The position numbers and the translations under genes were made by a program. Shown here piece by piece: positions 1-11,400 of a DNA stretch of 64,000 bases. The DNA is from Uranotaenia lowii. Lineage: Eukaryota; Arthropoda; Insecta; Diptera; Culicidae. Where the stretch lies: NCBI RefSeq assembly GCF_029784155.1, contig NC_073691.1:24558011-24622010 (forward strand). Direction: 5' to 3'. The notes beneath the pieces were generated by a model that saw only the letters and a list, made by a program, of their open reading frames with translations, was not told the DNA's origin and did no database searches. Numbering within the stretch: position 1 is the first letter of the stretch; every line of letters begins with the position of its first letter.

Positions 1-256
1 GGTACTGATCTCGGCAGTAATTTAAAGATCATTTCAAGAAAACCGAATATGATTCGTTGTCAAAGAACTTCATAACTGCCAGAAAACACAAAATGCTATT
101 TCCATCCTAAACATTAGAACTGAAAATAAAAAATCGCATATACTTATCAAAATTAATTGTATCTTACCTTTACGATACACCAACCAGGAAGGACGGAACA
201 GCCGAATTCATGTTTTGAAAAATGTTATACGGGAAATTTCCGGAGATTGGCACCAT

Positions 257-574
257 TTAAAATATGGCAAGAGTCGTCACAATTTTGGGGCCTTCCAGCG
301 GTGTGTTAACCGGAGTTCCCGTCTTTAGTGAGTTATGTGAATGGCAAATCCGACTTTTGCCCCAGATTGCCATTGGCTTCTTTCGGGTTTTCAATGGAAT
401 CTTCTTTCTTCCTTCGCATCGCCGGAGCACAGGGCATTCAAAAATACCGGTCCTGAAGAAGGTTACATCCGATACAAATCCGTCTGAAAAACTTTGAATT
501 AGAAGAATGAACGTGCGAGAACATTGCTTTTAAATCTACTTACCAAACTTTTTTCCGGTACGATCTCTGAATCG
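257..574 (-). other. possible two-exon coding fragment, divergent from ALG12
   Basis: On the minus strand an open frame of about 75 codons (483 down to a TAA at 257-259) is preceded by a plausible 3' splice site (TTTTTCAG at 484-491). It joins in phase to a 31-nt upstream stretch (574-544) that ends in a good donor (GTAAGT, 543-538). The joined frame reads RFRDRTGKKF then DGFVSDVTFFRTGIF and is rich in Lys, Arg and Cys. I do not recognise the protein, and no convincing start codon is visible upstream. A plus-strand open frame of similar length covers the same bases, so chance is a real alternative. If real, it would be transcribed away from ALG12, possibly from a shared promoter region around 600-1100. 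Confidence 0.22.
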
Positions 575-1362
575 CTGGGAAAAACAAACAAACCTTTCTG
601 AAAACAAAGGGAAATTTTTTTGGGGTGGTCAGTTCCAGCAACGAACTTTAGTTTTGGTGCATTGACAACAGCCCAAAATCAAGAAAGCAAGCTGAACTTG
701 ATTTTGCTGCCTTGGCAAAGTCAATTTTGGGTTGTTTTGATTCTGAGTGTATTTGGTTCCGTTCCGAGCCGGCTTATTCGTGAAGCAGAATTTACCCCTC
801 CGTGTTGTTTATTTTGGTTTGTCGTCGACGTCGGTCATCTTTCGTGTGTACGTATCATCATCATCTCAATTCGATCTCTGTGATATACCCTATTCGTCTT
901 GCCAGCTTTTTCGAGACAGATATTTTTGTTCATTTTTGGTTATTTTTGGTTGCACGCATTTTCATTGACCAACAGAAAATGGTTTACGATTGGTTTGCAG
1001 AAAAGTGACCTTTCTCAACGGCATTCACTGGCATTAAATGCGGTTCTATTTTACCATTTCAGCTTCTAATCGGGAGCCTTATTTCGGAGGCAGGCGCTGT
1101 TGGCCGATGGCGTAATTTGTGGTGACGTTACCGCGAGCCGCACAACTGCAACTATCGCTCTCATCGTAAGAAAACGCCGAAAATAGTCAGCCGGTATTCT
1201 CATAAATGCTCAACCATAATTTTGATAAATCACAAAAGACATATTTTTGGTTCGTAGGTAAGTATGTGGTATGAATTTGTTTTTTTTTTTCCTTTTTTAT
1301 AGCTGTGGCGCTTAAATGGCATTTAACATTTCTTGTCTCTCGGTTTTCTTATTTCCTGACAG
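575..1362. promoter_or_regulatory. 5' flank of ALG12 with a likely noncoding first exon and short uORF
   Basis: No protein gene is seen here. A donor (GTAAGT at 1258-1263) and an acceptor (CCTGACAG, ending at 1362) define a likely 105-nt intron just upstream of the ALG12 start, so the sequence before 1258 is probably a 5'UTR exon. An ATG at 1206 opens a short upstream frame (MLNHNFDKSQKTYFWFV). After splicing at these sites it meets a stop codon at once, so it would be an 18-codon uORF and not an N-terminal extension of ALG12. Promoter elements were not pinned down. Confidence 0.35.
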
Positions 1363-1410
1363 GTTAAGAGTCTTTCTATTGGTTCTATCGTTAATCGCAA
1401 TCGTGTGACA

Positions 1411-4400
1411 ATGACCTTGCTAGTGTTTTTAATTGCTGCTGCCCACTGCGTGTATACGCCTTTTACGAAAGTAGAGGAGAGCTTCAATCTGCAGGCTATC
1501 CATGACCTTTTATACCATAGGCTCAATTTCTCCCAAGTACCTACTACACTGAATATTTCGAATTTAAATTATGATATTAAACGCTTTTTTTTTAAATTTC
1601 AGTATGATCATCTCGAGTTTCCCGGTGTGGTGCCGAGATCGTTTCTAGGCCCACTGTTTGTATCATTTCTGGTTTCTCCGGTGGCAGCGGCGCTCGAATT
1701 TCTGGAAGTTAATAAGTTTTGGATGCAATATGTCGGTGAGTTGTGCTTAATTTTTTATTACGTTATGTTAGAAACGTTAGAAAAGAATATTGAAATTCGT
1801 TACAATACAAACAGAAAACAGAAAAGGATAGAACTGACAGCATTAGCCAGGACAAAGCAGAGGCAGGAAATCGTACATTAGTTCAAAATTATGACACGAG
1901 ATGGCACTTTGTAACACGTGCTTCGGTACCTAGTGTTGATCCGTTGATGCATGAACTTTGTGCTCGCTTTTAAAACAGTTTAAAGTCCTCTCAAACGAAA
2001 AGAAATCGGTATTTTATAAAACATTGGTGTTTTATTTTATAAACAAAATGTTGTCAAAAATATCTTTTATATTTTTTTTAGCTTTCAAGAAGCAGAAAAT
2101 TCGTAGATAAATTCGTAAAAATAACGACGCTGCGCTGCTAGTTCTCGAATGCTGCTGAAGACGCTCGCAGATTACAGCTTTATTTTTTGAATGCGACCCG
2201 CGAAAGCCAGATTTACATGCCTAACTTTTTTTTAAATTGCTCAGAGTCGCACGTACCTGAATTTAAACCTTCGCTACAACATTCCGTTTCCTGAATGCCA
2301 CCAAATGTTCTTAAAGTGCTTAAACCACGCCTTGCTTGAATATCGAACACTCGTACGCAGGGTAGAGGACAACCGGTCTGATAGGCGTCATGTACTCATA
2401 CTGCCCACAATTATTTATACCGTTATACTAACACGAATCCGGCTTGAAGGACCAAAATTATATCGTCTCAGGAAGTTTATTATTGATGAGTGTATCCACT
2501 TGTTTATTCTATGTTAGTAGAAGGGAGGCCATTCAACTGTTAGCGTTTGGATTCAAAGGGAAGAGGAACACTTAATGTTCCTTTTCTAAAATGATTTTCC
2601 ATCTGGGTTCGGCGGTATCCAGTAGCTTTAGTTTCGGTTATATATCTTTCATATTTTAAATTAAGTTTTAACATTCTGAACTTAACCTACATATTTCCTG
2701 TTTGTCCCACAGTCCGATTCGCGCTTGCCGCCACGGTTGTATTCGCCTGGAACAAGCTCCGCATCACCATCCACCGGCGACTGGGTGCGGCCGTCTCGCT
2801 CTGGTACATCCTGATCACCTTCACCCAGTTTCACTTCATGTTCTACATGAGCCGGCCGCTGCCTAACATCATGGCCCTGCCGCTGGTGTTGCTGGCCATC
2901 AACTACTGGATGGTTCGAAGCACTCGGCTGTTTATTATTTGTTCGGGAGCTTCTATCGTCATATTCAGGGCTGAGCTGGCCATTTTATTGGGGCTATATT
3001 TGCTGTTCGACATCTACTATCAGAGGGTCAAGTTGGACGAAGTTTTGAAAACGGTTATCACTGTTGGGATATTTTTGGTCGTTTTGACCGTTGTTGTGGA
3101 TTCGTTTTTCTGGCAACGGCTGCTCTGGCCGGAAGCGGAAGTGTTTTGGTTCAATACGATTTTAAACAAGAGCTCCGAGTGGGGCACTTCGCCCTTTCTG
3201 TGGTATCTCTACTCGGCTTTACCTCGTGCCATGGGACTTTCGCTAGTGTTCGTCCCATTTGGGCTGGTACTGGAGAGTCGCATCCGATCATTGGTCGTAC
3301 CACCGGTGGTATTTGTACTGATGTTTTCGCTGTTACCGCACAAGGAACTTCGCTTCATAATCTACGTGTTTCCGCTGTTCAATGTGGCGGCTGCCTGTGC
3401 CTGTAATAGGATGTGAGTGAAGGATCATTTAATGGTAACTTCCGATTCTAAAGATTATTTTTTTGTTGTTTCAGATGGATCAACCGACAAAAGACAATCT
3501 TCCACAAGTTCCTAGCGTTTGTTGCGGCCGGGCATCTGTTCGGCAATGCGTTCCTCACCATGTTCTTGTTGCTGGTGGCAGGAACCAACTACCCTGGCGG
3601 TGTTGCCATTTCCAGATTCCATCGGCTAGCCGCAGGGGAATCTGGCATTTCTGTACATATCGACAATCTGGCTGCTCAAAGTGGAGTTTCGCGGTTTTCT
3701 CAAATCAACTCCGATTGGATGTAAGTTAAATAATTAATAAATTATCATTTTTTTAGTAATTAACACTGTTTGTTAATTTCAGTTACAGCAAAGAGGAAAA
3801 CCTTTTCCCGGGCAACGATCGGCTGCATCGATTCGATTTCCTTATAACGGAGGCGCGAGACAAATATTCGGACGAAATGAAGCTGCTGTACCAAACGCAC
3901 GATATCCTGGAGTTCGTCGAGTGCTTCAACAGCATCGGGCTGCAGTACAAATCGATTTTGCCGGTCAAAATCAAAACAAAACCTTGCATTTTCATCATGC
4001 AACGGAGAGTTGGTTTGGACAAGAACCGAATCCGGTTGAACTTTGATGAGATTTTGGAAACTACTACGATCGGCGGCAGTGGAGCCTTCGGTGATCCGGA
4101 GTTTCCTACGTTCGAGATTGAGAAACCCATAGACCAAGGACAGTTCGATGATGATGTGGACTTTGAGGATGAGGTTGAAGAAAACGGTGAAGATGATCAG
4201 GATGATGAAGACGATGAATATGAGTATGACGAAGAAGATACGGAACCACAAGAATCAAACGATACCGAAGAAAAGGAAGCAAAAATTATCCCAACAGAAT
4301 CTCTAAACAAAGCGAGCCAACAGCAAGGAAAACCTTTAAAAGTAGGTTCGAGGCAGCGAATCCGGCAAATCCTTGAGGAAAATGCCCATCTTCTCCAGGA

Positions 4401-4671
4401 AGATGATCGACATGAAACAAAGGAGCAAAAGCGCGCCAAGGTAACGTCCCTGCTTCAAAAGGCTACCTCGTCTTCGAAGCTTCGAACGGCTCAGAAAATT
4501 GTCAAAGAAGAACGGCTTAAGCAGTTGACCAGTGATCTGTCCAAGCTCGATTTCAACCAGCTGTGCAATCTGGATCGAATGTCCACTCGGGAGTGTTTGA
4601 ATAAAATTATCAATGATCAAGTGATGGGAGATGATGATGATGATGGCGAAAGAGATGAGGGTGAACTGTAG
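1411..4671 (+). CDS. ALG12: dolichyl-P-Man:Man7GlcNAc2-PP-dolichol alpha-1,6-mannosyltransferase
   Basis: Five coding exons: 1411-1536, 1603-1735, 2713-3412, 3475-3720 and 3783-4671, all GT-AG and in phase, giving 697 residues. ALG12 is a multipass ER membrane enzyme of the GT-C fold. It uses dolichol-P-mannose to add the eighth mannose to the lipid-linked N-glycan precursor. Family signatures are clear: [15 protein letters not shown] at the first luminal loop with the catalytic acidic residues, [52 protein letters not shown] and [12 protein letters not shown]. The start is the first ATG in its exon, with A at -3. After the usual family end (about residue 480) the protein runs on for over 200 residues: a very acidic tract (about 510-560) and then a basic, coiled-coil-like segment ending in another Asp run. 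The first intron is 66 nt, a multiple of three, and has no in-frame stop, so retention would keep the frame. Confidence 0.93.
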
Positions 4672-5252
4672 ATTTGGCTGAGGAAACAGGAGCTGTGAAA
4701 ATACGCTAAACATCGAAAGAAACCTTACAATTGGTATTAAGTTAAAACAGAGAATTTACTTAATTCAAAATTTTTCCAAGAAAGACAAAAAGAGCAAGCT
4801 GCAATTGTGTAAAACGGAGTTGGGATGTGAAGCACCGATAGATGATTAGAGAACAGTCTCACAAATTTGTGCTGAATAAATTTTCCAAAAGATGATAATT
4901 TCGGGATTAAAAATTTTGGTGAAAAGTTGTGAAACATTCCCTGGTTCCTTCAGTACAACAACCCTATAGAGCTGAAAGAAATAAAGAAAACACTTTTCAA
5001 GCACCAGCAAACAAAAACACAGATCAAAATGAAAACCGAAAGGAAAAAGAATTGAGTTGACCTTTTTCGAAGGCTGTGTAACCAATTTCTCGTAAAATGG
5101 AGGAAATTGAGGATGCAGCGGTTAGAGTAATCGCAAATACGAAAAGGTTTGGTATCTGGAGCCACCACGTTTTAGTGTTTGAGTGAAGCCCTCAATTGAG
5201 TATTCAAGTTACACTCATTTTGAGACAGTAAATAGATATATCATCGACTGAT
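4672..5252. other. ALG12 3' flank, no gene seen
   Basis: Noncoding, AT-rich. An AATAAA at 4876-4881 could be the ALG12 polyadenylation signal. TCTGGAGCCAC at 5155-5165 is the reverse complement of 11 bases of the motif that recurs across 9.9-48.4 kb. Confidence 0.4.
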
Positions 5253-6240
5253 CGACTGAAACTGTTGGATGTGTTAGCAAAAATTGGATTAAGTGGCATG
5301 GTCTTAAACTGGTTCAAAAGTTACTTGGAAAATAGAGTGCAACGGACAAAGTTTAGTTCGTCTTAATCACCTACAACACGACCACCTAAAACTGTTTGCT
5401 GATGATTCAGTGTCTTATTGGACAGGTAAAAACTTAGAACTCATAATGCATGAAGCAAATGCTGATTTGGAAAACATTACTGAGTTTCTGAAACAACGAA
5501 AATTATGTTTGAATCTCGATAAAACCAACTGGATGATTATAGGCAACCGCAAAATTGTGAATTGCCCAAATCTGCTTATTGGCGGATGTGTAATCGAAAG
5601 AGTACGTCAAATAAAATATCTAGGAGAGCAAGTTGATGATAAGCTAAACTTCATAGAGCATGTGGATTATACAATAAAAAAATGCCAAAAAATATGGTGT
5701 ACTTTGCCGAATAAATAGATATTTGACTTTTTGGTCAAAAATCATTTACGTGAAGTCGGTTATCATGCCACATTTTGATTACTGTTCTACAATTCTACTT
5801 CATGCTTCAGATACACAAATAAAGCGATTGCAGAAAATCCAAAATAAAATTATGAGAGTTGTGATACGTTGCAACCGATACACACCTGGTGCTCTTATAC
5901 TCGACATGCTTAAATGGTTATCTGTGAAACAACGTATTGCTTATAACAGCCTGGTGTTTGTCCTTAGAATGAAAAAAAGAATGTTACCTTCATATTTGAC
6001 TCGAGATCTACAGTTCGGAAACGACATTCACAGTTACAATACGAGAAGAAAAAGTGATTTTAGACTACCAACTGCTTAAAAAAGAAATGATATAACGATC
6101 TATATTCTACAACGGCTTGAAGATGTATAATAACCTGCCGCAAGACATCAATGATAATTCGAACATAAACAGCTTCAAAAGAATGGCAATACTAATAGAA
6201 CCTTTTAACATAAGCAAAAATCCTAAATGGGATCTTTATT
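5253..6240 (+). pseudogene. broken non-LTR reverse transcriptase (C-terminal part)
   Basis: A decayed LINE reverse transcriptase. The start reads RLKLLDVLAKIGLSGMVLNW then FKSYLENRVQRTKF, typical of the palm region. A deletion near 5365 removes the usual VPQGSVLGP loop, and the text resumes at HLKLFADDSV, where the catalytic YADD is degenerate. Downstream are LCLNLDKTNW, RQIKYLGEQVDDKLNF, IMPHFDYCSTILLH, RLQKIQNKIMRVV and MYNNLPQDINDNSNINSF, the normal order for the thumb and C-terminal segment of CR1/Jockey-like elements. Stops and frameshifts at about 5718 and 6080 break it into pieces. No endonuclease domain and no clear tail or target duplication were found, so it is 5'-truncated. Confidence 0.85.
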
Positions 6241-6789
6241 ATGTGATGGCAATCTGATGCGTTATCAGACATAGAATCTGTACAGTGATGGACATACGCG
6301 GGAGTTGATAAGACGACCAAGTAGTACAGAAAATGACAAAGAAATGTATAAATAAATATCCAAAGGATAAATTGTTCCTCCCACTTCAAAAGATGCGTAT
6401 GGGATGGAGGGAGGGCCCAAATGGGCCTCATGGGACCATCAAAAAAAAAAAAAATAAAGAAGCTAAATCTTCTGTACGCTTTCATTTTATTTTATAACTT
6501 TTGGTTATAGAAAAAACACCGATTTAGCTTCACTAATATCTCTGACGAGCGGGTGATTCCAAATTCCGTGAAAAAAAGGGCTCAATTGATCAATAATTCT
6601 TGAATCGATATCTATATATAGCCTCAGCCTTAACCGATTCATTTGTTTGAGCTACAAGTGCCAGGCGATTTTTTTATCCCTGATACCCGAGTCAATTCTC
6701 GACACGAAACCAAAAAATTGCCTGCAAAAAAATCGCATTTCGTTGTTTCCCTACTGTAAAATCCAAAGCAGCCGAGCTCTGACTAGCCC
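6241..6789. other. intergenic, no gene seen
   Basis: AT-rich, with an A12 run at 6441-6452. Nothing supportable as a gene. Confidence 0.4.
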
Positions 6790-7060
6790 ATGGAAACTCA
6801 GTTCTCGGGTGTGCGACCCGAAGCGGTTCTGCTGTCCGACTGTTTTAGCCCAAAGGAGTTAGGAGAAGGAATGGTTTTGGTGGATATTCCCGACGATAAA
6901 GCGCCGAAGGGAAAAGTGTTTGTGTGCATTTCGGTAACAAGTGACGAAGAAGTTTTTTTTGCCGGCTGACGCAGAGCCGAAGGAAGATTTTAATATTATT
7001 CGCAGTGCCGAAGAAAACATTCTAATCCTTGGTGAAATGATCACAGGGATGAGCAACTGA
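6790..7060 (+). pseudogene. coding-like fragment with one frameshift, unidentified
   Basis: From an ATG at 6790 the frame reads METQFSGVRPEAVLLSDC, continues with KELGEGMVLVDIPDDKAPKG and KVFVCISVTSDEEVF, and stops at 6967-6969 just after a run of eight T. In the next frame the text continues as if one T were extra: LPADAEPKEDFNIIRSAEEN then ILILGEMITGMSN and a TGA at 7058-7060. The composition (Gly/Asp/Glu/Lys/Val) and codon use look like real protein, unlike the surrounding DNA. I do not recognise the family. It could be a processed pseudogene, a fragment of a transposon protein, or a gene with a sequencing error in the homopolymer. Confidence 0.4.
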
Positions 7061-9017
7061 CAAAAACAGGTACGCTTTAGATAAGGGGGACTAGTGGGTG
7101 GAACTATTCAAATTTACTTTGCACATATTTGCGTATTTTATATTGGCTGTAAAATCTACTCATGACATCTTTTCGAATCCTCAATTCGCCAAAACGCACA
7201 TGGCAATTGTTACCATCAACTGCAATGCTGAGAAAACGAGGCTTACTGAAGAATTTTAGTTTTGCAAAATCGACTTATGCAAAGTGAGTGACAAAATATA
7301 AAGGGAAATATTGACTCGTTCCGAATTTAAAGCTATTGTTCAAATACCTAGCAAAATTCCAGAACTTTTAAGCATTGGCAATGGCCCTTATTCTGGGTCG
7401 CGCATGAGGTGACGATAGTTAAGTCAACTTACCGAATTCTTAAGGATGTCGTCATTTCAAAAAATCTTAAACAAATTCGTCAAGGTTTTTTTTTGCGTTT
7501 TGCCTTGTTGACATAAAATCTTTATTTTTCTTTTGCGTTTTCATGTTTAAACTTAACAATAACCTCTAAAACTGTTTTCAATGTTTTTTTTAATCCATCC
7601 AACCGGATGAATAGCATTCTCTACACATCAGTAACGTCCGGCAGCGAGATTATTAAATGCTCGAATAGTTTCTCGAAAGATTGGACAAAGCCTTTCGATC
7701 ATCTTTTTCGGAATAAATCTCACTAAAAGGGCGTTAAACCTTAACATCATCGTGTGACGTTCCGAGAAGGTGAGTTTCACCTTAGTGAAACGTCACACTA
7801 GATTTTTTCGACTGTTTTTCTGTGTGTGTGTACGTATGTATGTTCGTTTGATTTCATGCTTTTTCAATAAATTAACTTTCTCTAGTTCATTTGTTGTGAG
7901 TGAGTAGTTGCGATAACTAACATTTTGATTCTTTGGTTTGCGTTTGAATGAAGTGTGTTGAGAGTTTGAGTAAAAATTTTCTAACAAAATGTATTGCTAA
8001 CACTGCGTTAATTTTTTGTTGTTTTCTGTCAATTTTCGCTCAGCTAAAAAAAATTTCAATAAGAAACAAAATAAATGGGGTTTAACTTTTTCAGTTTAGT
8101 GCACTTACTGTTGGATTATCTATGTTGTTGTTTTTTTCTTAAGTGTATGGACAGTAAAACAAAAGACTTGGTTAACGTAGTACATTGAAGTTATTGTGTT
8201 TAAGATTTTTTTCTTATAGTAATACTATTAAAACTATTATTATTATCATCATCGCTACACTCTCTCGATTTGCAGGAAAAATGTTCCACTTTTCCGTCGA
8301 GATTTTACGTTTTCTTTTGTTTTAACCTTATTTTGGGGGTTTTTCTCGCTTCTCTTCAAAACCACTTTTTTCGACCCATCTTACAAACTGGTGTGAAGAT
8401 GGAGAAAAATAATTCTGAAGAAGAATGAATGGGCGAATAACTGTTAAGAGTGAAGGGTAAAGAGTTTCAAATTTAGGCCACATTTGCACGTTCCCTCGTT
8501 CGTCTGCAGTTTTTATGCTGCTTCCTTTTGCGTGTGATTAAAAATTTATCTGATTCAGACTCGTGTATACACTTTTCGACGCTCGATTGAGGGAATGCGG
8601 GAAATTTTCTAATTAGTTTGTTTTTTTTTTAGTTTGTATCACTTTAGAGTTGTATTGTGTTTGCTTGCTTATGTCATTCTCACTGGAACTGGTAGAAGGA
8701 TGTTTATTCCTCCTCGTTCGTTTCCTTGTATGTTTACTCTTTATGCTTCTTCGTACCATTTTTGTGTGCTCGCAAAAGTCGCATTGTGTGAGTATTCGTA
8801 TAAGATTTTGCATGCATTGGTTCGATTGTTAGATTCCTAAGTATAGATTGAATATATTTTGGTTTGAATGTTTTTAATTGTTTTTTTTTCCCTTTTTAAA
8901 ATGGTCCAAATTTTGCACGATATTCGATTTCGCAGAATCAAAGTCGTGCTGCATTGCTTTGTTTTGAACGTCCACGTCAAACTCCTATCCCAGTCCTCGA
9001 TCCCAGCCATCAGCTCA
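7061..9017. other. intergenic; likely 3'UTR side of the InaF gene
   Basis: No coding signal recognised. On the minus strand this lies just downstream of the InaF gene stop at 9018, so the part nearest 9000 may be its 3'UTR. GT/T-rich low-complexity patches occur around 7800-8800. Confidence 0.35.
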
Positions 9018-9789
9018 TCATTGTTGCTGCTGTTGCTCCTGGCCATCGTCCGGATCCAGCTGAATTGTAGTATGATTCGAGTACAGCCCGTAGTTTCCAC
9101 TTTGCTCGTAATCGTCGCCACCGTCGTCTTCGTCGGCCATCATCGTACCCGAAGGTTGCGTTCCCGAAGCCGCCGATGTACCCTCGGCCGAATCCATCAT
9201 CAGCGGCCCGAGGTTTTGCTGCTCGGCGCTGGATTCCTCACTGGACGATTGCAGCAGCTGCTGCTGCTGCTCCATAAGCTGCCAATTTTCCTCCCGACTC
9301 AGCTTGTGCCGCTGATAGAGCTGAATAAGCCGAGTCAAGCTGGACGATTCGTTGATGGCCGCCGATTTCCGAACCTTAACCGTTTTGCTGAGGATCAAAT
9401 TCCGGTACAGATTGGTGTAGAAAAGTTGCGCCGGAATTTCGCTTTTGTTCGCCAGTTGAATGGCCAAGTGGTCCGGAATAACGATATTGTCTGTTTGAAA
9501 GAGGAAAAAAAAAAAAACAAATTAATTTTTAAATCTTGAACCTACGAAAAATTAACAAAAGAAAATGCAACGCACCGACGGTTTGGGTTTTGCTGTTGAT
9601 CTGGTTTGTGCTGGGGTCCCAGATGAAGATGTAGTACAGCGACAGCATGATGGCGACGAGCGAAACGCACAGGACGTACGCCGCCACCGTCAGGATGCGA
9701 ATCGCCTTCTGGTTCTGTTTGGCCTCGTACAGCCGATCCTTGGAGTCTTCGCCGGCCAGTTTGATCTTTTCCTCCGCCGAGTAGCTCAT
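9018..9789 (-). CDS. InaF-motif single-pass membrane protein, long cytoplasmic tail
   Basis: Two exons on the minus strand: 9789-9576 and 9490-9018, joined in phase at a GTC-G|AC codon (donor GTGCGT, T-rich acceptor), giving 228 residues. Residues about 28-57 carry the InaF motif: KAIRILTVAAYVLCVSLVAI followed by MLSLYYIFIWDP, a single transmembrane helix ending in the family's YYIFIW signature. The rest is hydrophilic: a basic LILSKTVKVRKSAA stretch, Gln runs from CAG/CAA repeats, and an acidic DEDDGGDDY patch. The family is defined by Drosophila inaF, whose product is needed for TRP channel function in photoreceptors. Function here is inferred from the motif alone. The start is the only ATG before the helix. 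A related gene lies at 42934-43197 on the same strand. Confidence 0.82.
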
Positions 9790-9892
9790 TTTGCGGGGTT
9801 GAACATCTAAGGGGAAACTGTTGGAGAAAAATCTTTTGTTATTCCTTTCTGAGATATGCTTTTTAGAGAACGGTAAGGCTATTTATGAAAGT

Positions 9893-9906
9893 GTGGCTCC
9901 AGAGAG
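9893..9906 (+). promoter_or_regulatory. recurrent motif GTGGCTCCAGAGAG, copy 1
   Basis: Exact copy of a 14-mer found nine times between 9.9 and 48.4 kb. The flanks are unrelated to those of the other copies. Function unknown. Confidence 0.45.
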
Positions 9907-10609
9907 TGCACCGTTTTAACCCTCCAAAGCCGTTCGGGTCAATATGACCCGAAGCGCAGATTCAAAGCATCTTAATCATCATTCTAGTATACTGAAGAGA
10001 GAGATTTTTTAGAAACCAAGTATACTCTATGAAAATGATAATCAAGCTAACGAAAAAAAAAAAACTAAAATTTGAGTTTAGAAAATCGGTTCATTGAGAA
10101 ATGAGATATAGCGAAGCAAAGAGGATATTGAATGTCTTTGTTTTAAGTTAGATTTTTTTTCTACCGGGAAATCCGGGATAGAGGTCAAGTTGTTCATCGG
10201 CCCCCTCTTGACAATTCCAAAAATCAAAAAAGCACTCAAATACTGCAAAGCTGTCAGAAATTATAAGCAATTTAAAAATAAAATGGTTTTTAGGGACTTT
10301 TTTCATTCGGAACCTACTACAAAAAAAAAACAAATTTACTTTATTGTGAAGTATTCAAAAATTAGAATAAATTGCCTTCAAAACGAATCTAATATCATCG
10401 AAATCGGTCAACATTTGCAGCCACGGGAATAAGAACAAACTACAAGTCAAAATTCCTCGGAACAGATATTTTACGAACAGCCAAAATCCCAGTCAAAATC
10501 CCAGATAAAAACAAGAGTGAACCGTTTTGTAAAATTCTCGTTTTTATGGCAACTTTGACAACGATCTATAGACCCGGTATAGATTCAATTTCAATTGTTC
10601 GTTCAAGTC

Positions 10610-10623
10610 GTGGCTCCAGAGAG
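10610..10623 (+). promoter_or_regulatory. recurrent motif GTGGCTCCAGAGAG, copy 2
   Basis: Exact copy, preceded by AAGTC as in copy 4 and lying 717 bp from copy 1. Function unknown. Confidence 0.45.
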
Positions 10624-11400
10624 TAAATTGATTTTTAGGGATAAGTTTATATTCCATACCTTATAGAATTGTTAACGAAGTGGCTTAACGTTAAGAGGCG
10701 CATATTCTCCGTCGTACCTCGTTATGAACGCCACAGTGTAAGGTTGTTTGTAAGTTTATTGGAGATAATATCAGAAAAAGTTTCATTGTCAGAGATATAA
10801 AGAAAATGAAAAAAACTTTTTATTTGGAAAATGACAAAAAATAATTGACTGCATTGTACAGGATCCCTTATCACATCATACACAGTGCAGCCAGCCATTT
10901 TGTCGACATTTTCCAAATAAAAGTTTTTTCTTCAATTTTTTTTAACTTCTTTGATATATTGTGGGATAAAGTTTGGGGTATGCTTTCCTTAATGAATCAT
11001 CTCTTTTGAACACATATGTACGACATTAATAGTTCTGGAAGCCTTGTAATTTTGCAAATATTTTCAGAAAATTACAGCTACAATCGTTTATTTTTAAGTA
11101 TTCAAAGTCGATAAGGCTGAATTTGACAGGTCATTTGTTCGTTTGGAATGACACTGACAGTTCATCGCTATTCCAATTTTAACAGTTGGCGTCACTCTTC
11201 TTATAGGCACTCTACTTCTGATCGCTATAAATGCTGAAAAAACCCACTTCGTGTATCAGTAAGCATCAGTAAGTATCAGTATACGACTACGTGCTCACAT
11301 GTTTGTGTAGGGTCGCCCTCGATGATAAGTAGTGTTGTGATTGTCTACATCAATAACAAATATAAGTTTATGTGAAAATCAAAGACGGCATTGGAAAAGA

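Larger units (their letters stand above)
9790..11400. other. noncoding 5' flank of the InaF gene
   Basis: No protein gene seen. It contains two exact copies of GTGGCTCCAGAGAG (9893-9906, 10610-10623), an inverted repeat (TTCGGGTCA, 3-nt loop, TGACCCGAA) near 9933, and short CATCAGTAAG repeats near 11265. On the minus strand, TTAG just before the InaF ATG may be a splice acceptor for a 5'UTR exon. Confidence 0.4.

Noticed and set aside
4197..4713. Minus-strand frames under the last ALG12 exon
   Set aside because: Antisense shadows of the acidic ALG12 tail, with no splice or family support.
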